A stretch of 64,000 nt of DNA from NCBI GenBank assembly GCA_023386345.1, contig JAEWJT010000014.1, positions 22,813 through 86,812 on the forward strand, read 5' to 3'. Every line of letters starts with the position of its first letter. Position 1 is the stretch's first letter. Both the position numbers and the translations under genes were made by a program. The DNA comes from Bacillota bacterium (lineage in GTDB: Bacteria; Bacillota; Clostridia; Tissierellales; Sedimentibacteraceae). Positions 36,534 to 46,045 of this stretch are shown here, in pieces. The notes below the pieces were generated by a model. It worked only from the letters and a program-made list of their open reading frames with translations, was not told where the DNA came from and did no database searches.

Positions 36534-38390
36534 ATGGAATTATCTATAAAGAAAGTACAGTTGCGTATCTCGGGTATGACATGTATTAGCTGTCAAAATA
36601 AAATTGAAAATAAACTTCGCAACACTGCTGGAATAAAATCTGCTAAAGTCAGCTATAGTGATGGTACTGCAAATATTGATTATGACAGTGATATTATAGC
36701 ACTAAAGGATATTGAAGTGATTATACAAAAATTAGACTATACTATTTTAAAAGATCGTGTAAAAGAAACTACAGGAACAAATCGAGTTCTTGGTTTACTT
36801 ATTATCATTGCTTCATTATATATGATTTTACAGCAGTTTGGCATATTGAATTTACTTGTACCAAGTCAGTTGGCTGATGCTAATATGAGTTATGGCATGT
36901 TATTTGTAATTGGGCTACTAACCTCAGTGCATTGTGTTGCTATGTGCGGTGGAATTAATCTGTCCCAATGTATTCTACATGATGAAACAGCAAAGGAGAA
37001 TTCTAATTTTTTATCCACACTCAAACCAACATTTTTATATAATTTAGGACGTGTTATTTCTTATACGATTGTCGGTTTTATTGTTGGAGGATTAGGCTCT
37101 ATAATTACATTTTCAAATACAGTACAAGGTATACTTAAATTAATTGCTGGCATATTCATGGTTATCATGGGAGCTAATATGCTTAATATTTTCCCATGGC
37201 TACGAAAATTAAATCCAAGACTGCCTAGTGTTTTTACTCGTTTAATAGATAAAAAGAAAGCTTCAAGCACAAGTCCATTATTTGTTGGTCTTTTAAATGG
37301 TCTGATGCCATGCGGACCTCTACAAGCCATGCAGATATACGCTCTATCAACTGGAAATCCATTTGCCGGTGCATATTCAATGTTCTTGTTCAGTTTGGGT
37401 ACAGTACCACTTATGTTTGGTCTTGGAGCATTGAGCACTGCTTTAGGCAAAAAATTTACACATAAGGTTATGACTGCAGGAGCAGTGTTAGTTGTTGTGC
37501 TGGGTATGTCGATGTTTTCTCAAGGTCTAAATCTATCAGGATGGTTTTTTCCTACAATATTTGCAGACGGTTCGAGTTCGAAATCAGATACATCTAGTGA
37601 GGATATTAAAGTGGATAATGGAGTACAAATTGTGAATAGTACATTATCATCTGGCAGATATCCCGCTATTACAGTTAAAGAAGGAATGCCTGTAAAATGG
37701 ATTATTAATGCACCAAAGGGTAGCATTAACGGATGCAATAACAGAATATTTATACCTGAGTACAATATTGAGTACCAATTTAAGACAGGAGAAAATATTA
37801 TTGAATTTACCCCTTCAAAAACAGGAACTTTTCCTTATAGTTGTTGGATGGGAATGATTAGAAGTACAATTAAAGTTGTAGATTCTAATTCAGAGATTGA
37901 AACAGGCAGCAATGAGTCTGGACAGGGTAGAGAATTTGAAAATCTTATACCAAAAGACCCTATTCCGGCAAATTACATTATTCCAACAGAAGAAATAGCT
38001 GTTGCTACACAAAAAGAAGATTTACAACAAGTAGTTATAGAATTGACAGATGAGGGATTTACACCTGCAGTAATTGTTGTTCAGGCTAATATTGATACTG
38101 AATGGATTATAAAAAACAGCTCATCAAAAGAAAGTAATTTTAAATTGCTTGTTCCATTTTATTCTACACAGGCTACATTAGCTAATTCGGAAAATCCATT
38201 ATATTTTATTCCAATAGCTGATTTTGATTTTTCGAATGGTGACAACTCATTTTATGGATATGTGAAAGTGGTTGAAGATATTAATAACATCGACCTTGAT
38301 GCGATTAAGAAAGAAGTATCTGATTTTAAAACAATGATTTGGCCGCCTGAAACATTTGGAGGCAATGGCGGTGCTCCTAGTTGTCATTAA
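36534..38390 (+). CDS. HMA - TauE/SafE-like membrane - cupredoxin fusion protein
   Basis: A 618-residue protein of distinct parts. Residues about 5-72 are a heavy-metal-associated domain with GMTCISCQ (CxxC). About 85-345 is a SafE/DsbD-like membrane domain with paired signatures LLTSVHCVAMCGG and NGLMPCGPLQAMQIY. About 360-455 is a cupredoxin-like domain with NGCNNR and YSCWMGMI, likely outside the membrane; about 495-605 is a second, degenerate copy. GGGAGG precedes the ATG. The plan fits copper (or silver) capture and transfer across the membrane; direction is not known. A two-component system follows. Confidence 0.88.
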   Translation: MELSIKKVQLRISGMTCISCQNKIENKLRNTAGIKSAKVSYSDGTANIDYDSDIIALKDIEVIIQKLDYTILKDRVKETTGTNRVLGLLIIIASLYMILQQFGILNLLVPSQLADANMSYGMLFVIGLLTSVHCVAMCGGINLSQCILHDETAKENSNFLSTLKPTFLYNLGRVISYTIVGFIVGGLGSIITFSNTVQGILKLIAGIFMVIMGANMLNIFPWLRKLNPRLPSVFTRLIDKKKASSTSPLFVGLLNGLMPCGPLQAMQIYALSTGNPFAGAYSMFLFSLGTVPLMFGLGALSTALGKKFTHKVMTAGAVLVVVLGMSMFSQGLNLSGWFFPTIFADGSSSKSDTSSEDIKVDNGVQIVNSTLSSGRYPAITVKEGMPVKWIINAPKGSINGCNNRIFIPEYNIEYQFKTGENIIEFTPSKTGTFPYSCWMGMIRSTIKVVDSNSEIETGSNESGQGREFENLIPKDPIPANYIIPTEEIAVATQKEDLQQVVIELTDEGFTPAVIVVQANIDTEWIIKNSSSKESNFKLLVPFYSTQATLANSENPLYFIPIADFDFSNGDNSFYGYVKVVEDINNIDLDAIKKEVSDFKTMIWPPETFGGNGGAPSCH

Positions 38391-38434
38391 AAGGCATTAA
38401 TATACGAAATGATGGAGGCAGGAGGTGTTGATAT

Positions 38435-38551
38435 ATGGGATTTATAATTAGTCATTGGCATTGCATTTTGCCAATTGGTGGAATTCTCATTGCGCTTTTA
38501 TTTATGCGTGAGAAACCAAATAATAAAAATTCTGATTATAGTAAAAACTAA
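38435..38551 (+). CDS. 38-residue membrane microprotein in the metal locus
   Basis: GGAGG leads to ATG 38435. The peptide has a His/Cys-containing start (ISHWHCILP), one hydrophobic helix (about 11-24) and a charged tail. It lies 44 nt after the HMA fusion and before the DUF2318 gene in the same orientation. H, H and C at the membrane edge could bind metal. Too short for family recognition. Confidence 0.55.
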   Translation: MGFIISHWHCILPIGGILIALLFMREKPNNKNSDYSKN

Positions 38552-38632
38552 AGTATAATAATTAAATCTAAAAAATATTAAAAAATCTTGAAAATATTTA
38601 ATAATATATGATTATATAAGGAGAAATAAAAC

Positions 38633-39181
38633 ATGTCAAATAATAAAAAAACTAATATTAAGGCAAATGGAAGCAATTACACAGCAAAAAATAAAGGGAT
38701 AATTATAGCTTTATCAATATTAGGAGTAGTATTGATAGCTACATTTGTTGGACTTAGAATGAGTGGAATATTAGGAGCATCATCAAATGATTCTGTATCT
38801 AAATCTACCAATAAAGATATTGTTATACCTATTAGTGAAATTTCTGAAACTGTAAAGTTTTATCCAGTTAATGTAGAAGGAACAAATTTGGAAGTTTTAA
38901 CTGTAAAAGCTCCTGATGGAACTATACGTACAGCATTCAATACTTGTCAAATTTGCTATGATTCTGGAAGGGGTTATTATAAGCAGGAAGGCAATCTTTT
39001 AGTTTGCCAAAACTGTGGAAATCAATACCCTATGGACCGTGTTGAGATAGAAGCTGGCGGATGTAATCCATGGCCTATTTTTAAAGAAAATAAGACAGTT
39101 ACAAATGACTCTATCACAATTCCATATGATTTTCTCAAAGAATCTAAAGCTATTTTCGCTAATTGGAAAAGGTCTTATTAA
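38633..39181 (+). CDS. DUF2318-family Fe-S-type membrane-anchored protein
   Basis: A 182-residue protein with one N-terminal membrane helix (about 23-45) and an extracytoplasmic domain bearing FNTCQICYDSGRGYY, LVCQNCGNQYPMDRV and GGCNPWPI: the two CxxC pairs plus the GGCNP motif that define DUF2318. Members occur with TauE/SafE-like and FTR1-type metal transporters and are thought to bind metal or an Fe-S centre. GGAGAAATAAAAC precedes the ATG. Context points to redox-linked copper or iron handling. Confidence 0.87.
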   Translation: MSNNKKTNIKANGSNYTAKNKGIIIALSILGVVLIATFVGLRMSGILGASSNDSVSKSTNKDIVIPISEISETVKFYPVNVEGTNLEVLTVKAPDGTIRTAFNTCQICYDSGRGYYKQEGNLLVCQNCGNQYPMDRVEIEAGGCNPWPIFKENKTVTNDSITIPYDFLKESKAIFANWKRSY

Positions 39182-39335
39182 TTAATCTAATATTCGCGTC
39201 AATTGTATGCTCTCATAATTGTTGAATGTGTATAATTATTAGAAATACTAAGATTTCAAAGTAACAGCTTATTGTAAATAATAACTTAAAATGTTATTAT
39301 GTAAGAAAGTATAATTTTAAAACTGGAGTAAATAT

Positions 39336-40040
39336 ATGTTGAACAATGAGAATAAAAGTATTTTAGTTGTAGATGATGAACCTAAAATTTTAGAAGTTGT
39401 ATCTGCACTGCTAGAAAGTAAAGGGTTTAGGGTTTTTCGGGCAGATAATGGGCAGACAGCATTAGACTTATTTAATCATCAAAATATAACGATGGTAATT
39501 CTGGATTTGATGATGCCTGGTCTTTCTGGCGAGGAGGTATGTGCACAAATCCGCAAAAAATCTCGTGTTCCTATTATTATGCTTACTGCAAAGGTCGAGG
39601 AAGAAAATGTTGTACAAGGGCTTGGGCTTGGTGCTGACGACTACATCACAAAGCCCTTTGGTTTAAAAGAGCTGTATGCTCGTGTGGAGGCTTTACTTAG
39701 AAGAACTTGTGATGAGCTGGTTCCACTGACTGCATACAATTCATGGCGAAATGGCGATCTAGTAATCGACTTTGAAAAATCTACTGTACTAAAAAAAGGG
39801 AATAGTATAATACTGACACAAAGTGAGTTGAAAATATTATCTGCTCTAATCAAATATCCAGGCAAGGTATTTACGCGTGAGGAACTCATTAGTATTGCGT
39901 TGGGAAGTGATTTTGATGGATATGACCGAGCGATAGATAGTCATATTAAAAATATTCGACAAAAGACTGAAGATGATCCAAAAAACCCTGTTTATATATT
40001 AACTGTCCACGGTTTAGGATACAAATTCGGAGGGAGTTAA
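39336..40040 (+). CDS. OmpR-family response regulator of the metal locus
   Basis: A 234-residue regulator. Receiver: VDDEPK, phospho-Asp in VILDLMMPGL, MLTAK, ITKPFGLKE. Output winged helix: LTQSELKILSALIKYPGKVFTREEL and VHGLGYKFGG. CTGGAG precedes the ATG. It is separated from the kinase by 4 nt. Likely target: the HMA-TauE/DUF2318 genes just upstream, by analogy to CusRS-like metal sensing. Confidence 0.92.
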   Translation: MLNNENKSILVVDDEPKILEVVSALLESKGFRVFRADNGQTALDLFNHQNITMVILDLMMPGLSGEEVCAQIRKKSRVPIIMLTAKVEEENVVQGLGLGADDYITKPFGLKELYARVEALLRRTCDELVPLTAYNSWRNGDLVIDFEKSTVLKKGNSIILTQSELKILSALIKYPGKVFTREELISIALGSDFDGYDRAIDSHIKNIRQKTEDDPKNPVYILTVHGLGYKFGGS

Positions 40041-40044
40041 ATTT

Positions 40045-41427
40045 ATGAAGAGCTTACATTCTCAAGTATCATTGTATATTATGACTATCGTGCTTGTCAT
40101 AGTTATACTTGTCAGCTTGCTTGCTAATAGAGTAGTAAATAAACAATTTGAAGAGTATATCATTAGTCAAGAACAAGTACGTCGTGAAAGAATTATTGAA
40201 GATTTACAAAAATTATATAATGGTATGACTAAGAGCTGGAACTCGGATTATTTACATGCACTAGGGATGTATTCTCTGTATGATGGTTATTTTATGTCTG
40301 TTTATGATTATTCCGGAAAGATGATTTGGGATGCGGAAATTCATGATATGACACTATGCAGGCAAATTATGGAAGACATAACGCAGCGTATGGATCAGAT
40401 GAAAAATAAAGGTGGTTTTAAAACTTATTCCTATGATTTGATGCAGGGAAGTCAAAAAATTGGTACAGTTTCAATCAAAGCATATGGACCATATTTTCTT
40501 AAAGAAAATGAATTTCAGTTTGTCAATTCGTTAAATGCTATTTTCCTTGCAATTGGGTTAGTTTCTTGTGCTGTATCAATTGTTGCCGGAGGAATTTTAG
40601 CTAGAAAAATAGCACGACCAATTACTAAAACAGCTGAAATAGCAAAACAAATATCTAGTGGAGATTATAGAATTCGGTTTGAGAGTAGAACAAAAACAAA
40701 GGAGCTAAATACTCTTATATCATCAATTAACAATATGGCAAATGCCTTAGACAGGCAGGAGCAATATCGAAAGCAGCTGACTGCTGATATAGCTCATGAG
40801 CTTCGTACACCGCTTACAGCAATTCGTTCACATTTAGAAGCTATGGCAGAAGGACTTTGGGATGCTACTCCAGAAAGATTGAACAGTTGTGTTGAAGAAG
40901 TAAAAAGGCTCAGTAGTTTAGTCGTTGACTTAGACCGTCTGGCAAAGCTTGAACAGGAAAATGTAAAGCTATATACTTCTGATGTTGATTTACTTGAAAT
41001 CACACAAACTGTCTGCAATAATTTTGAAAAAGAGGCTCATAATAAAAATATAGTTATAAGCAATGAAGGAGTTAATTGCAACATTTTCGCTGATAAAGAC
41101 AGAATTATCCAAGTAATAACTAATCTGCTATCAAATGCTATTAAGTATACACCGAATGGAGGGCATATACAAGTTCAGATAAAGGATAGTGATGTGAATG
41201 GAATTGTAGTCATTGAAGATAATGGAATTGGAATTTCTCAAAGTGATATTCCTTATATCTTTGAGAGATTTTATCGAACTGACCAATCACGCAATAGAAA
41301 AACTGGAGGGGCAGGTATCGGACTAGCTATTGCAAAATCCATTGTAGAAGCACATAATGGGAGAATAACAGTAGAGAGTATTGAAGGAAAAGGTAGTCGC
41401 TTTACAGTTATATTACCGAAAATGTGA
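40045..41427 (+). CDS. Sensor histidine kinase of the metal locus
   Basis: A 460-residue kinase. TM1 about 8-28, extracellular sensor about 29-165, TM2 about 168-190, HAMP to about 245, HisKA with DIAHELRTPLTAIRSH, and HATPase with N box (NLLSNAIKYTPNGG), G1 (EDNGIGIS) and G2 (GAGIGLAIAKSI). All catalytic boxes are intact. GGAGGGAG precedes the ATG. The sensor domain shows no obvious metal ligand cluster, so the stimulus is inferred from the neighbours. Confidence 0.92.
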   Translation: MKSLHSQVSLYIMTIVLVIVILVSLLANRVVNKQFEEYIISQEQVRRERIIEDLQKLYNGMTKSWNSDYLHALGMYSLYDGYFMSVYDYSGKMIWDAEIHDMTLCRQIMEDITQRMDQMKNKGGFKTYSYDLMQGSQKIGTVSIKAYGPYFLKENEFQFVNSLNAIFLAIGLVSCAVSIVAGGILARKIARPITKTAEIAKQISSGDYRIRFESRTKTKELNTLISSINNMANALDRQEQYRKQLTADIAHELRTPLTAIRSHLEAMAEGLWDATPERLNSCVEEVKRLSSLVVDLDRLAKLEQENVKLYTSDVDLLEITQTVCNNFEKEAHNKNIVISNEGVNCNIFADKDRIIQVITNLLSNAIKYTPNGGHIQVQIKDSDVNGIVVIEDNGIGISQSDIPYIFERFYRTDQSRNRKTGGAGIGLAIAKSIVEAHNGRITVESIEGKGSRFTVILPKM

Positions 41428-41593
41428 TTGTTATCATTTATTCAAAATAAATTATAAGATAAGCTGATAAGGTCTTTGGCTTAAAAAGTGAACTAATTAT
41501 TTATATATAATAAGTATAGATATTATTTAACATAAAATTCAAACAACGCATATTATATATATTAAAAGCTTTATAAAATATGGAGGAATAATT

Positions 41594-42085
41594 ATGATAC
41601 ATTTTAGTTCTTTTTATGGTGTTGTCAAAGATATAAATGATTTTTGGACAGAAAGCGATGAGGCTTCGGGATGTTATAAACTAATGTCTATACAAAATAG
41701 TGATGGAAGCATAGTAAATTTCGTCATTTCGCCGTTTACATATTTTGTAGAACATGCAATGGTGTCAGAAGGAGATATGGTAACAGCATATTATAATGCG
41801 GATGCACCTGTACCTTTAATTTATCCTATGCAGCTTCAAGCAATTGTAGTAGCAAAGGATATGCCAAATATCAATGTGAAAGTTGATTATTTTGATAGTC
41901 AGCTAGTGAGCAGTGATGGTTCGCTAAAAATAAATCCATCACTACAAACTGAGGTAGTACTTATAAACGGTCAAGCATTTTTACAGACTCCTGAAAATCA
42001 CAATTTAATTGTTATCTACGGTCCTAGCACAAGAAGTATACCAGCTCAAACTATACCTTATAAAATTGTTGTCATGTGTGTCTAA
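41594..42085 (+). CDS. Conserved hypothetical protein (clostridial type)
   Basis: A 163-residue beta-rich soluble protein without signal peptide or membrane helix. Notable stretches: YKLMSIQNSDGSIVNFVISP, YYNADAPVPLIYPMQ and VIYGPSTRSIPAQTIPYKI. Its second half (VLINGQAFLQTPENHNLIVIYG) resembles proteins seen in spore-forming Clostridia, sometimes joined to copper-amine-oxidase-like repeats, but I can name no function. GGAGGAATAATT precedes the ATG. Monocistronic. Confidence 0.75.
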   Translation: MIHFSSFYGVVKDINDFWTESDEASGCYKLMSIQNSDGSIVNFVISPFTYFVEHAMVSEGDMVTAYYNADAPVPLIYPMQLQAIVVAKDMPNINVKVDYFDSQLVSSDGSLKINPSLQTEVVLINGQAFLQTPENHNLIVIYGPSTRSIPAQTIPYKIVVMCV

Positions 42086-42175
42086 GGTATAGTATTTACA
42101 GTATAAAATTTAGATAATTTTGTACTTGATTTCTGTTTAAATTATAAGTAAAAACGAATAAATTTACAATCTTCA

Positions 42176-42226
42176 TAAATTCTTAAGAATTTTAATCTTT
42201 TTTTCTTAAGAATTTTGTTTTATAAT
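42176..42226 (+). promoter_or_regulatory. Repeated TTCTTAAGAA palindromes before the first binding-protein gene
   Basis: TTCTTAAGAATTTT occurs twice (42180 and 42203; period 23 bp), each with a perfect 10-bp palindrome, and a TATAAT follows at 42221. The placement just upstream of the -10 suggests an operator pair. It differs from the TTCATG pairs upstream of the ABC operon and the second binding protein. Confidence 0.6.
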
Positions 42227-42289
42227 TTACCTATGTCATGGATACTTTGGCAAACATTGTAAACAAATATGTAAAAAACGGAGGTAAAT

Positions 42290-43678
42290 ATGAAAAAGAT
42301 ACTTGTAAATATTTTTTTAATGATGATTTTGATGATGTCATTTATGACACTATCATCTTGTAGTCCAAAAAATAATGAAAAAGACACTATTCAGATATGG
42401 AGGTATGACTATGATAATACAAATGCCGGAATATATTCTGATGCTTTAGATAGTATAGCATTTAAATTGAAGACTTACTGCATTACCAATAATATTCCGG
42501 TTGAAGTAGTGAGATATGGAGAAAAAACCTTATCTTATGAGGATTATTTATTGAAAAGAAATGCAGCCATGGCAAGGGGAAACATGATTGTTTTAGATGA
42601 TGCTAGGTCTTTGCATGATATAGCATTGCAACATGCAGATTACTCAAAATTAGGAAATTATAATAAATTGATGGATCAATACAAAGATAGATTTTGCATA
42701 CCTGTAGGAGTGGGATATCGTGCTATAGCTATGAACAGTGAAGTTATGAAGCATTATAGTATAAATCTGGATAAAAATTTAATTAATTATGATGATTATC
42801 TTAAAATAATGCAGCAGATGAAGGAAGAAGGTGCTAGGTTTAAATTAAACTATAGGACTTTTAGCGATACAATTCAATATTATATGATTAAAAATGGTAT
42901 AAGATATATTGATGAATATAGCGATATAATTAAAAACAAAGAAGTCTTTAAGGCTGAAATTAAAAAAACAGCCATAGAAGCATATGAGGATTTAAAATTA
43001 TATAATGATAATATTAGTGATATTTATAATATACTTGAAGACGATAGCGATCCATATTATTATATATATGATAAAACTTCAAATTTAACTCTTTTGGATG
43101 GCTATAAAGGGGACCATTTACTGGGAGTATACTCTGATATTTCTAGACTACAGGATGATATAATGAATTCAACTCTTGTTTTAGACATTGGAGTAACGTT
43201 TAAGTCTCCTTGTGCTTATTTGTATAAAAAGGTAACGAATGACAAAATATATGATGTTTTTAACCAAATATTAGAAATAGATTACTATAAGGTTGTAAAT
43301 CCTACGTATAGTAGAGGAGCTTTTTTTACTGCAACTGACACAGAAGAAATAAGAGAGTTTTTAGAAGTAGATGAAAACTGGGAGCATAAAGGGATTTTAA
43401 AAGCGTTAGTAAAAGAAAATACTGGGAAAGACATAGTAATATTAAATACAGTAAATGATGTATATAAAATTCTTGTAAAAGATAAAGCTGAAGCAAAGAG
43501 CATAGCTGACGCATTTTTTAGTAACGATGAATATTATTACAAAATAAGATCCGTGATAATTCAATTGGTAAATAGATTGTCAACTGGAAACCTAGATTAC
43601 AATAAAAAAGAAGATGGTGAAATTATAGATAAAGTAATAGATGATTTTATACTTAATTTCAATATACATTACAAGTAA
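42290..43678 (+). CDS. Solute-binding lipoprotein, paralogue 1
   Basis: A 462-residue lipoprotein: signal peptide with FMTLSSC lipobox (Cys about 24), then an extracellular-binding fold beginning DTIQIWRYDYDN, as in sugar-type ABC binding proteins. Marks shared with the copy at 56020 include YC.xNNIPxEVV, SYEDYxLKRN, QHADYxK and YKDRFCIPxG. Such strong, unusual conservation suggests one common ligand type. GGAGGTAAAT precedes the ATG. It lies upstream of the AgrC-type system and presumably feeds the permease genes at 47292 and 48082. Ligand unknown. Confidence 0.82.
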   Translation: MKKILVNIFLMMILMMSFMTLSSCSPKNNEKDTIQIWRYDYDNTNAGIYSDALDSIAFKLKTYCITNNIPVEVVRYGEKTLSYEDYLLKRNAAMARGNMIVLDDARSLHDIALQHADYSKLGNYNKLMDQYKDRFCIPVGVGYRAIAMNSEVMKHYSINLDKNLINYDDYLKIMQQMKEEGARFKLNYRTFSDTIQYYMIKNGIRYIDEYSDIIKNKEVFKAEIKKTAIEAYEDLKLYNDNISDIYNILEDDSDPYYYIYDKTSNLTLLDGYKGDHLLGVYSDISRLQDDIMNSTLVLDIGVTFKSPCAYLYKKVTNDKIYDVFNQILEIDYYKVVNPTYSRGAFFTATDTEEIREFLEVDENWEHKGILKALVKENTGKDIVILNTVNDVYKILVKDKAEAKSIADAFFSNDEYYYKIRSVIIQLVNRLSTGNLDYNKKEDGEIIDKVIDDFILNFNIHYK

Positions 43679-43713
43679 ACAAAGACTTCATTTTATATGT
43701 TCAATTCCCTACA

Positions 43714-43757
43714 AATACGCTTTCATCAATGCTTAAGCATATGAAAGCGTATTTTTT
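43714..43757 (+). terminator. Terminator after binding-protein paralogue 1
   Basis: A 13-bp perfect stem (AATACGCTTTCAT / ATGAAAGCGTATT) with a 14-nt loop and T6. Confidence 0.92.
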
Positions 43758-43805
43758 GAAATAAGTAAAAGTATAAATTATTTGTAAAAAGAAAGGTTTT
43801 TATGG

Positions 43806-43826
43806 TATAATATCCCTAGGATATTA
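43806..43826 (+). promoter_or_regulatory. Promoter -10 inside a near-palindrome before the LytTR system
   Basis: TATAAT (43806) runs into TAATATCC-C-TAGGATATTA-like symmetry (43808-43826). A small hairpin CTTGTC-GTA-GACAAG follows at 43836-43850 in the leader. It could be an autoregulatory site for the two-component genes. Confidence 0.5.
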
Positions 43827-43920
43827 TAAAAGTGGCTTGTCGTAGACAAGACTATGAGACAATATAATCATACTCAAGTAAATCTTGGGTTTTCATATAA
43901 ATATTTCTATGGAGGTTGTC

Positions 43921-44640
43921 ATGTTTAATTTTGTTATTATTGATGATGATGGGGAAATCAGAGAAATGGTTGAAGCTGTTATAAATCAAAGCTTTGATTC
44001 TGAACTGCAATATCTTGTTAAAAGCTTTAATAAGTTTTCGGACTATAAAGAAGATGAAATCGACAAGGATTCAAAAACAGTATTTATATTAGATATAGAG
44101 CTTAATGACGATTATGACGGGATAGAAATAGCAAGCATAATACGCAGAGGCAAAAATCAAAATCATGAAATCATTTTCTTAACAGGCTTTGTTGACTATG
44201 CTTTTAATGTTTTAAATTATAAGATAAACCCTATAGCATTTATAAAAAAAGATGAAAAGTTCAGGGAGCTTTTAGAAAAGGCGCTTAAAGAAGCAGTTGA
44301 TAAAATTAACTTAAGCTCTGAGGGAAAAAGAATAGTAATAAAAAAAGCTACTGGGGATATTGAATTAAAAGAGAATGATATAATTTATGTTGTAAAGAAC
44401 AAAGGTGCAAAAAGCCTTAATATAGTAACAAAATTATGCAATATAGAAACTATAGAAACAATAGAAAATTTTTCCAATAGAGCTAGCAAAGAATTCATAA
44501 AAATAGATAGGTCTACTATTATAAATTATAATTCCATACAATCTGTAGACCCTAAAAAACGAATTCTGATTATGAATAATGATGAAGTGTTCTATGTAGA
44601 TGATAAAATTGTCAAGAGGGTGATGGAGCTTGGAAATTAA
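43921..44640 (+). CDS. LytTR-family response regulator (AgrA-like)
   Basis: A 239-residue regulator. Receiver (1-130) with IIDDDGEI, phospho-Asp in VFILDIELNDDYDGIE and the AgrA-style IIFLTGF. Output is LytTR (about 140-239: DIIYVVKNKGAKSLNIVT, FIKIDRSTIINYNSI). GGAGGTTGTC supports ATG 43921 over the longer frame. LytTR proteins bind pairs of short direct repeats about two helix turns apart; exactly such pairs (20-bp period) lie before the ABC operon and the second binding protein. It overlaps the kinase gene by 11 nt. Confidence 0.92.
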   Translation: MFNFVIIDDDGEIREMVEAVINQSFDSELQYLVKSFNKFSDYKEDEIDKDSKTVFILDIELNDDYDGIEIASIIRRGKNQNHEIIFLTGFVDYAFNVLNYKINPIAFIKKDEKFRELLEKALKEAVDKINLSSEGKRIVIKKATGDIELKENDIIYVVKNKGAKSLNIVTKLCNIETIETIENFSNRASKEFIKIDRSTIINYNSIQSVDPKKRILIMNNDEVFYVDDKIVKRVMELGN

Positions 44641-45988
44641 TATAGTTAATTTACTTATAAGTATTTTATATGTCAGTTTGATTAATTTTGTAGTAATTAA
44701 GACAAATCAAATAGAAAAGCATGTAAACATACTAAATATTATTTTATCTGCTGTACCTTCGCTAATATTGATGTATATTATGAGCTATTCAAATTTATTT
44801 GTCGTGAAAATGCTGTCAATATTTCTAGTTTCTATGTATATAAACAGCATTTTTAAGGTAAGGCTTATAAAGGGAATAGTATTTTCTGTTGTGTTTATAT
44901 CATTTTATTTTGCAAGTGATGTCATAACACACCTTGTTTTTATGAAATTATTTGGTATAAAGCTTTTTGATATTAGTAACAGTGTCCTAATTTATTGTCT
45001 TTACAATCTTACTTCATTTGTTATTATTTCTTTTTTGCTAAATATGGACAAGTCTGTAGCTATATACAATATGTTCAACAAAAGCTTAGATTTTAAGGCG
45101 AAAATCGCATCTGTTATAATACTTATCATATTGCTTGTTGTTATTTTTGTAAATATTTTAATTATAAATAAAATTGATGATAATTCATTTACCTACATAA
45201 TGTCTGTAGGTAGCTTTGCTGCGTCTGCACTTCTTTCTATGACTTTATTTTACTTTGTAAATATCATAATAGATACAACAAACAATTTAGATTTAACAAA
45301 AGAATATAACAACAAGCTTGAGCTTTATAATAAGACTATGCAGGAACTTATAGATACTCAGCGAAAAACAGTGCATGAATTTAACAACAAAATGACAGTT
45401 TTAAACGGGTATATTGCAGACAAAAAATATGATGAAGCTAGTTTTTTTATATCAAAATCTTTAAAGGAAACAAAAAATTTAGATAGCAGTTTATTCAAAA
45501 ATATAAAAGACAGTGGCTTAAAATCGCTTCTGCTGTTTAAATACGCTGAAATAAAGAACAAAAATATCGGCTTTGAACTTATGGTAAATAAAAGGATTGA
45601 GAACCTTATAGTGGATTCAGATGATGTATGCAAGATATTGGGAATATTTTTAGATAACGCAATAGAAGCCGCTGTAAATTCTAGAAAACCTTTTATATCA
45701 GTTGGTATAGTTAAAATTGAGGAATCAATAAACATAACAATTATGAACAGTATGGCAGATGAATATGTCAAAATTAAATCAAGCTCAAGTGATGCTAATT
45801 CAGAAGAAGCAAATTTTATGGAAAAAATATTTCGTGAGGGATATTCTAAAAAAGGGTATAATAGGGGTTTTGGCTTATCAATAGCAAAAGACTTGATAGA
45901 AAGATATAAGGAGCTTAGCTGTATTACAGAAATAAGGGACGGATTTTTCATACAAGACTTAAGCATAATAAAAATATTCAAATCTTAA
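44630..45988 (+). CDS. AgrC-type GHKL sensor histidine kinase
   Basis: A 452-residue kinase. Six or seven hydrophobic helices fill about 1-225 (AgrC/BlpH-like sensor), followed by HisKA-like VHEFNNKMTVLNG with the phospho-His, and HATPase_c_5 with GIFLDNAIEAA (N box) and NRGFGLSIAKDLI (G2). The frame opens at a TTG inside the regulator's last codons, with AGAGGG 9 nt upstream; no ATG fits the sensor start. AgrC-type sensors normally detect secreted peptides, but no AgrD/AgrB pair is nearby. The stimulus could instead be the transported solute. Confidence 0.9.
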   Translation: MEINIVNLLISILYVSLINFVVIKTNQIEKHVNILNIILSAVPSLILMYIMSYSNLFVVKMLSIFLVSMYINSIFKVRLIKGIVFSVVFISFYFASDVITHLVFMKLFGIKLFDISNSVLIYCLYNLTSFVIISFLLNMDKSVAIYNMFNKSLDFKAKIASVIILIILLVVIFVNILIINKIDDNSFTYIMSVGSFAASALLSMTLFYFVNIIIDTTNNLDLTKEYNNKLELYNKTMQELIDTQRKTVHEFNNKMTVLNGYIADKKYDEASFFISKSLKETKNLDSSLFKNIKDSGLKSLLLFKYAEIKNKNIGFELMVNKRIENLIVDSDDVCKILGIFLDNAIEAAVNSRKPFISVGIVKIEESINITIMNSMADEYVKIKSSSSDANSEEANFMEKIFREGYSKKGYNRGFGLSIAKDLIERYKELSCITEIRDGFFIQDLSIIKIFKS

Positions 45989-46045
45989 TGTTAAACAGCT
46001 TTATATACAAATCCTGCTTTAGTATGTCAAGAACTTTTCTTAAAA

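Noticed and set aside
43921..45988. A full agr quorum-sensing locus
   Set aside because: No AgrB protease or AgrD-like peptide gene lies near the AgrA/AgrC-like pair.
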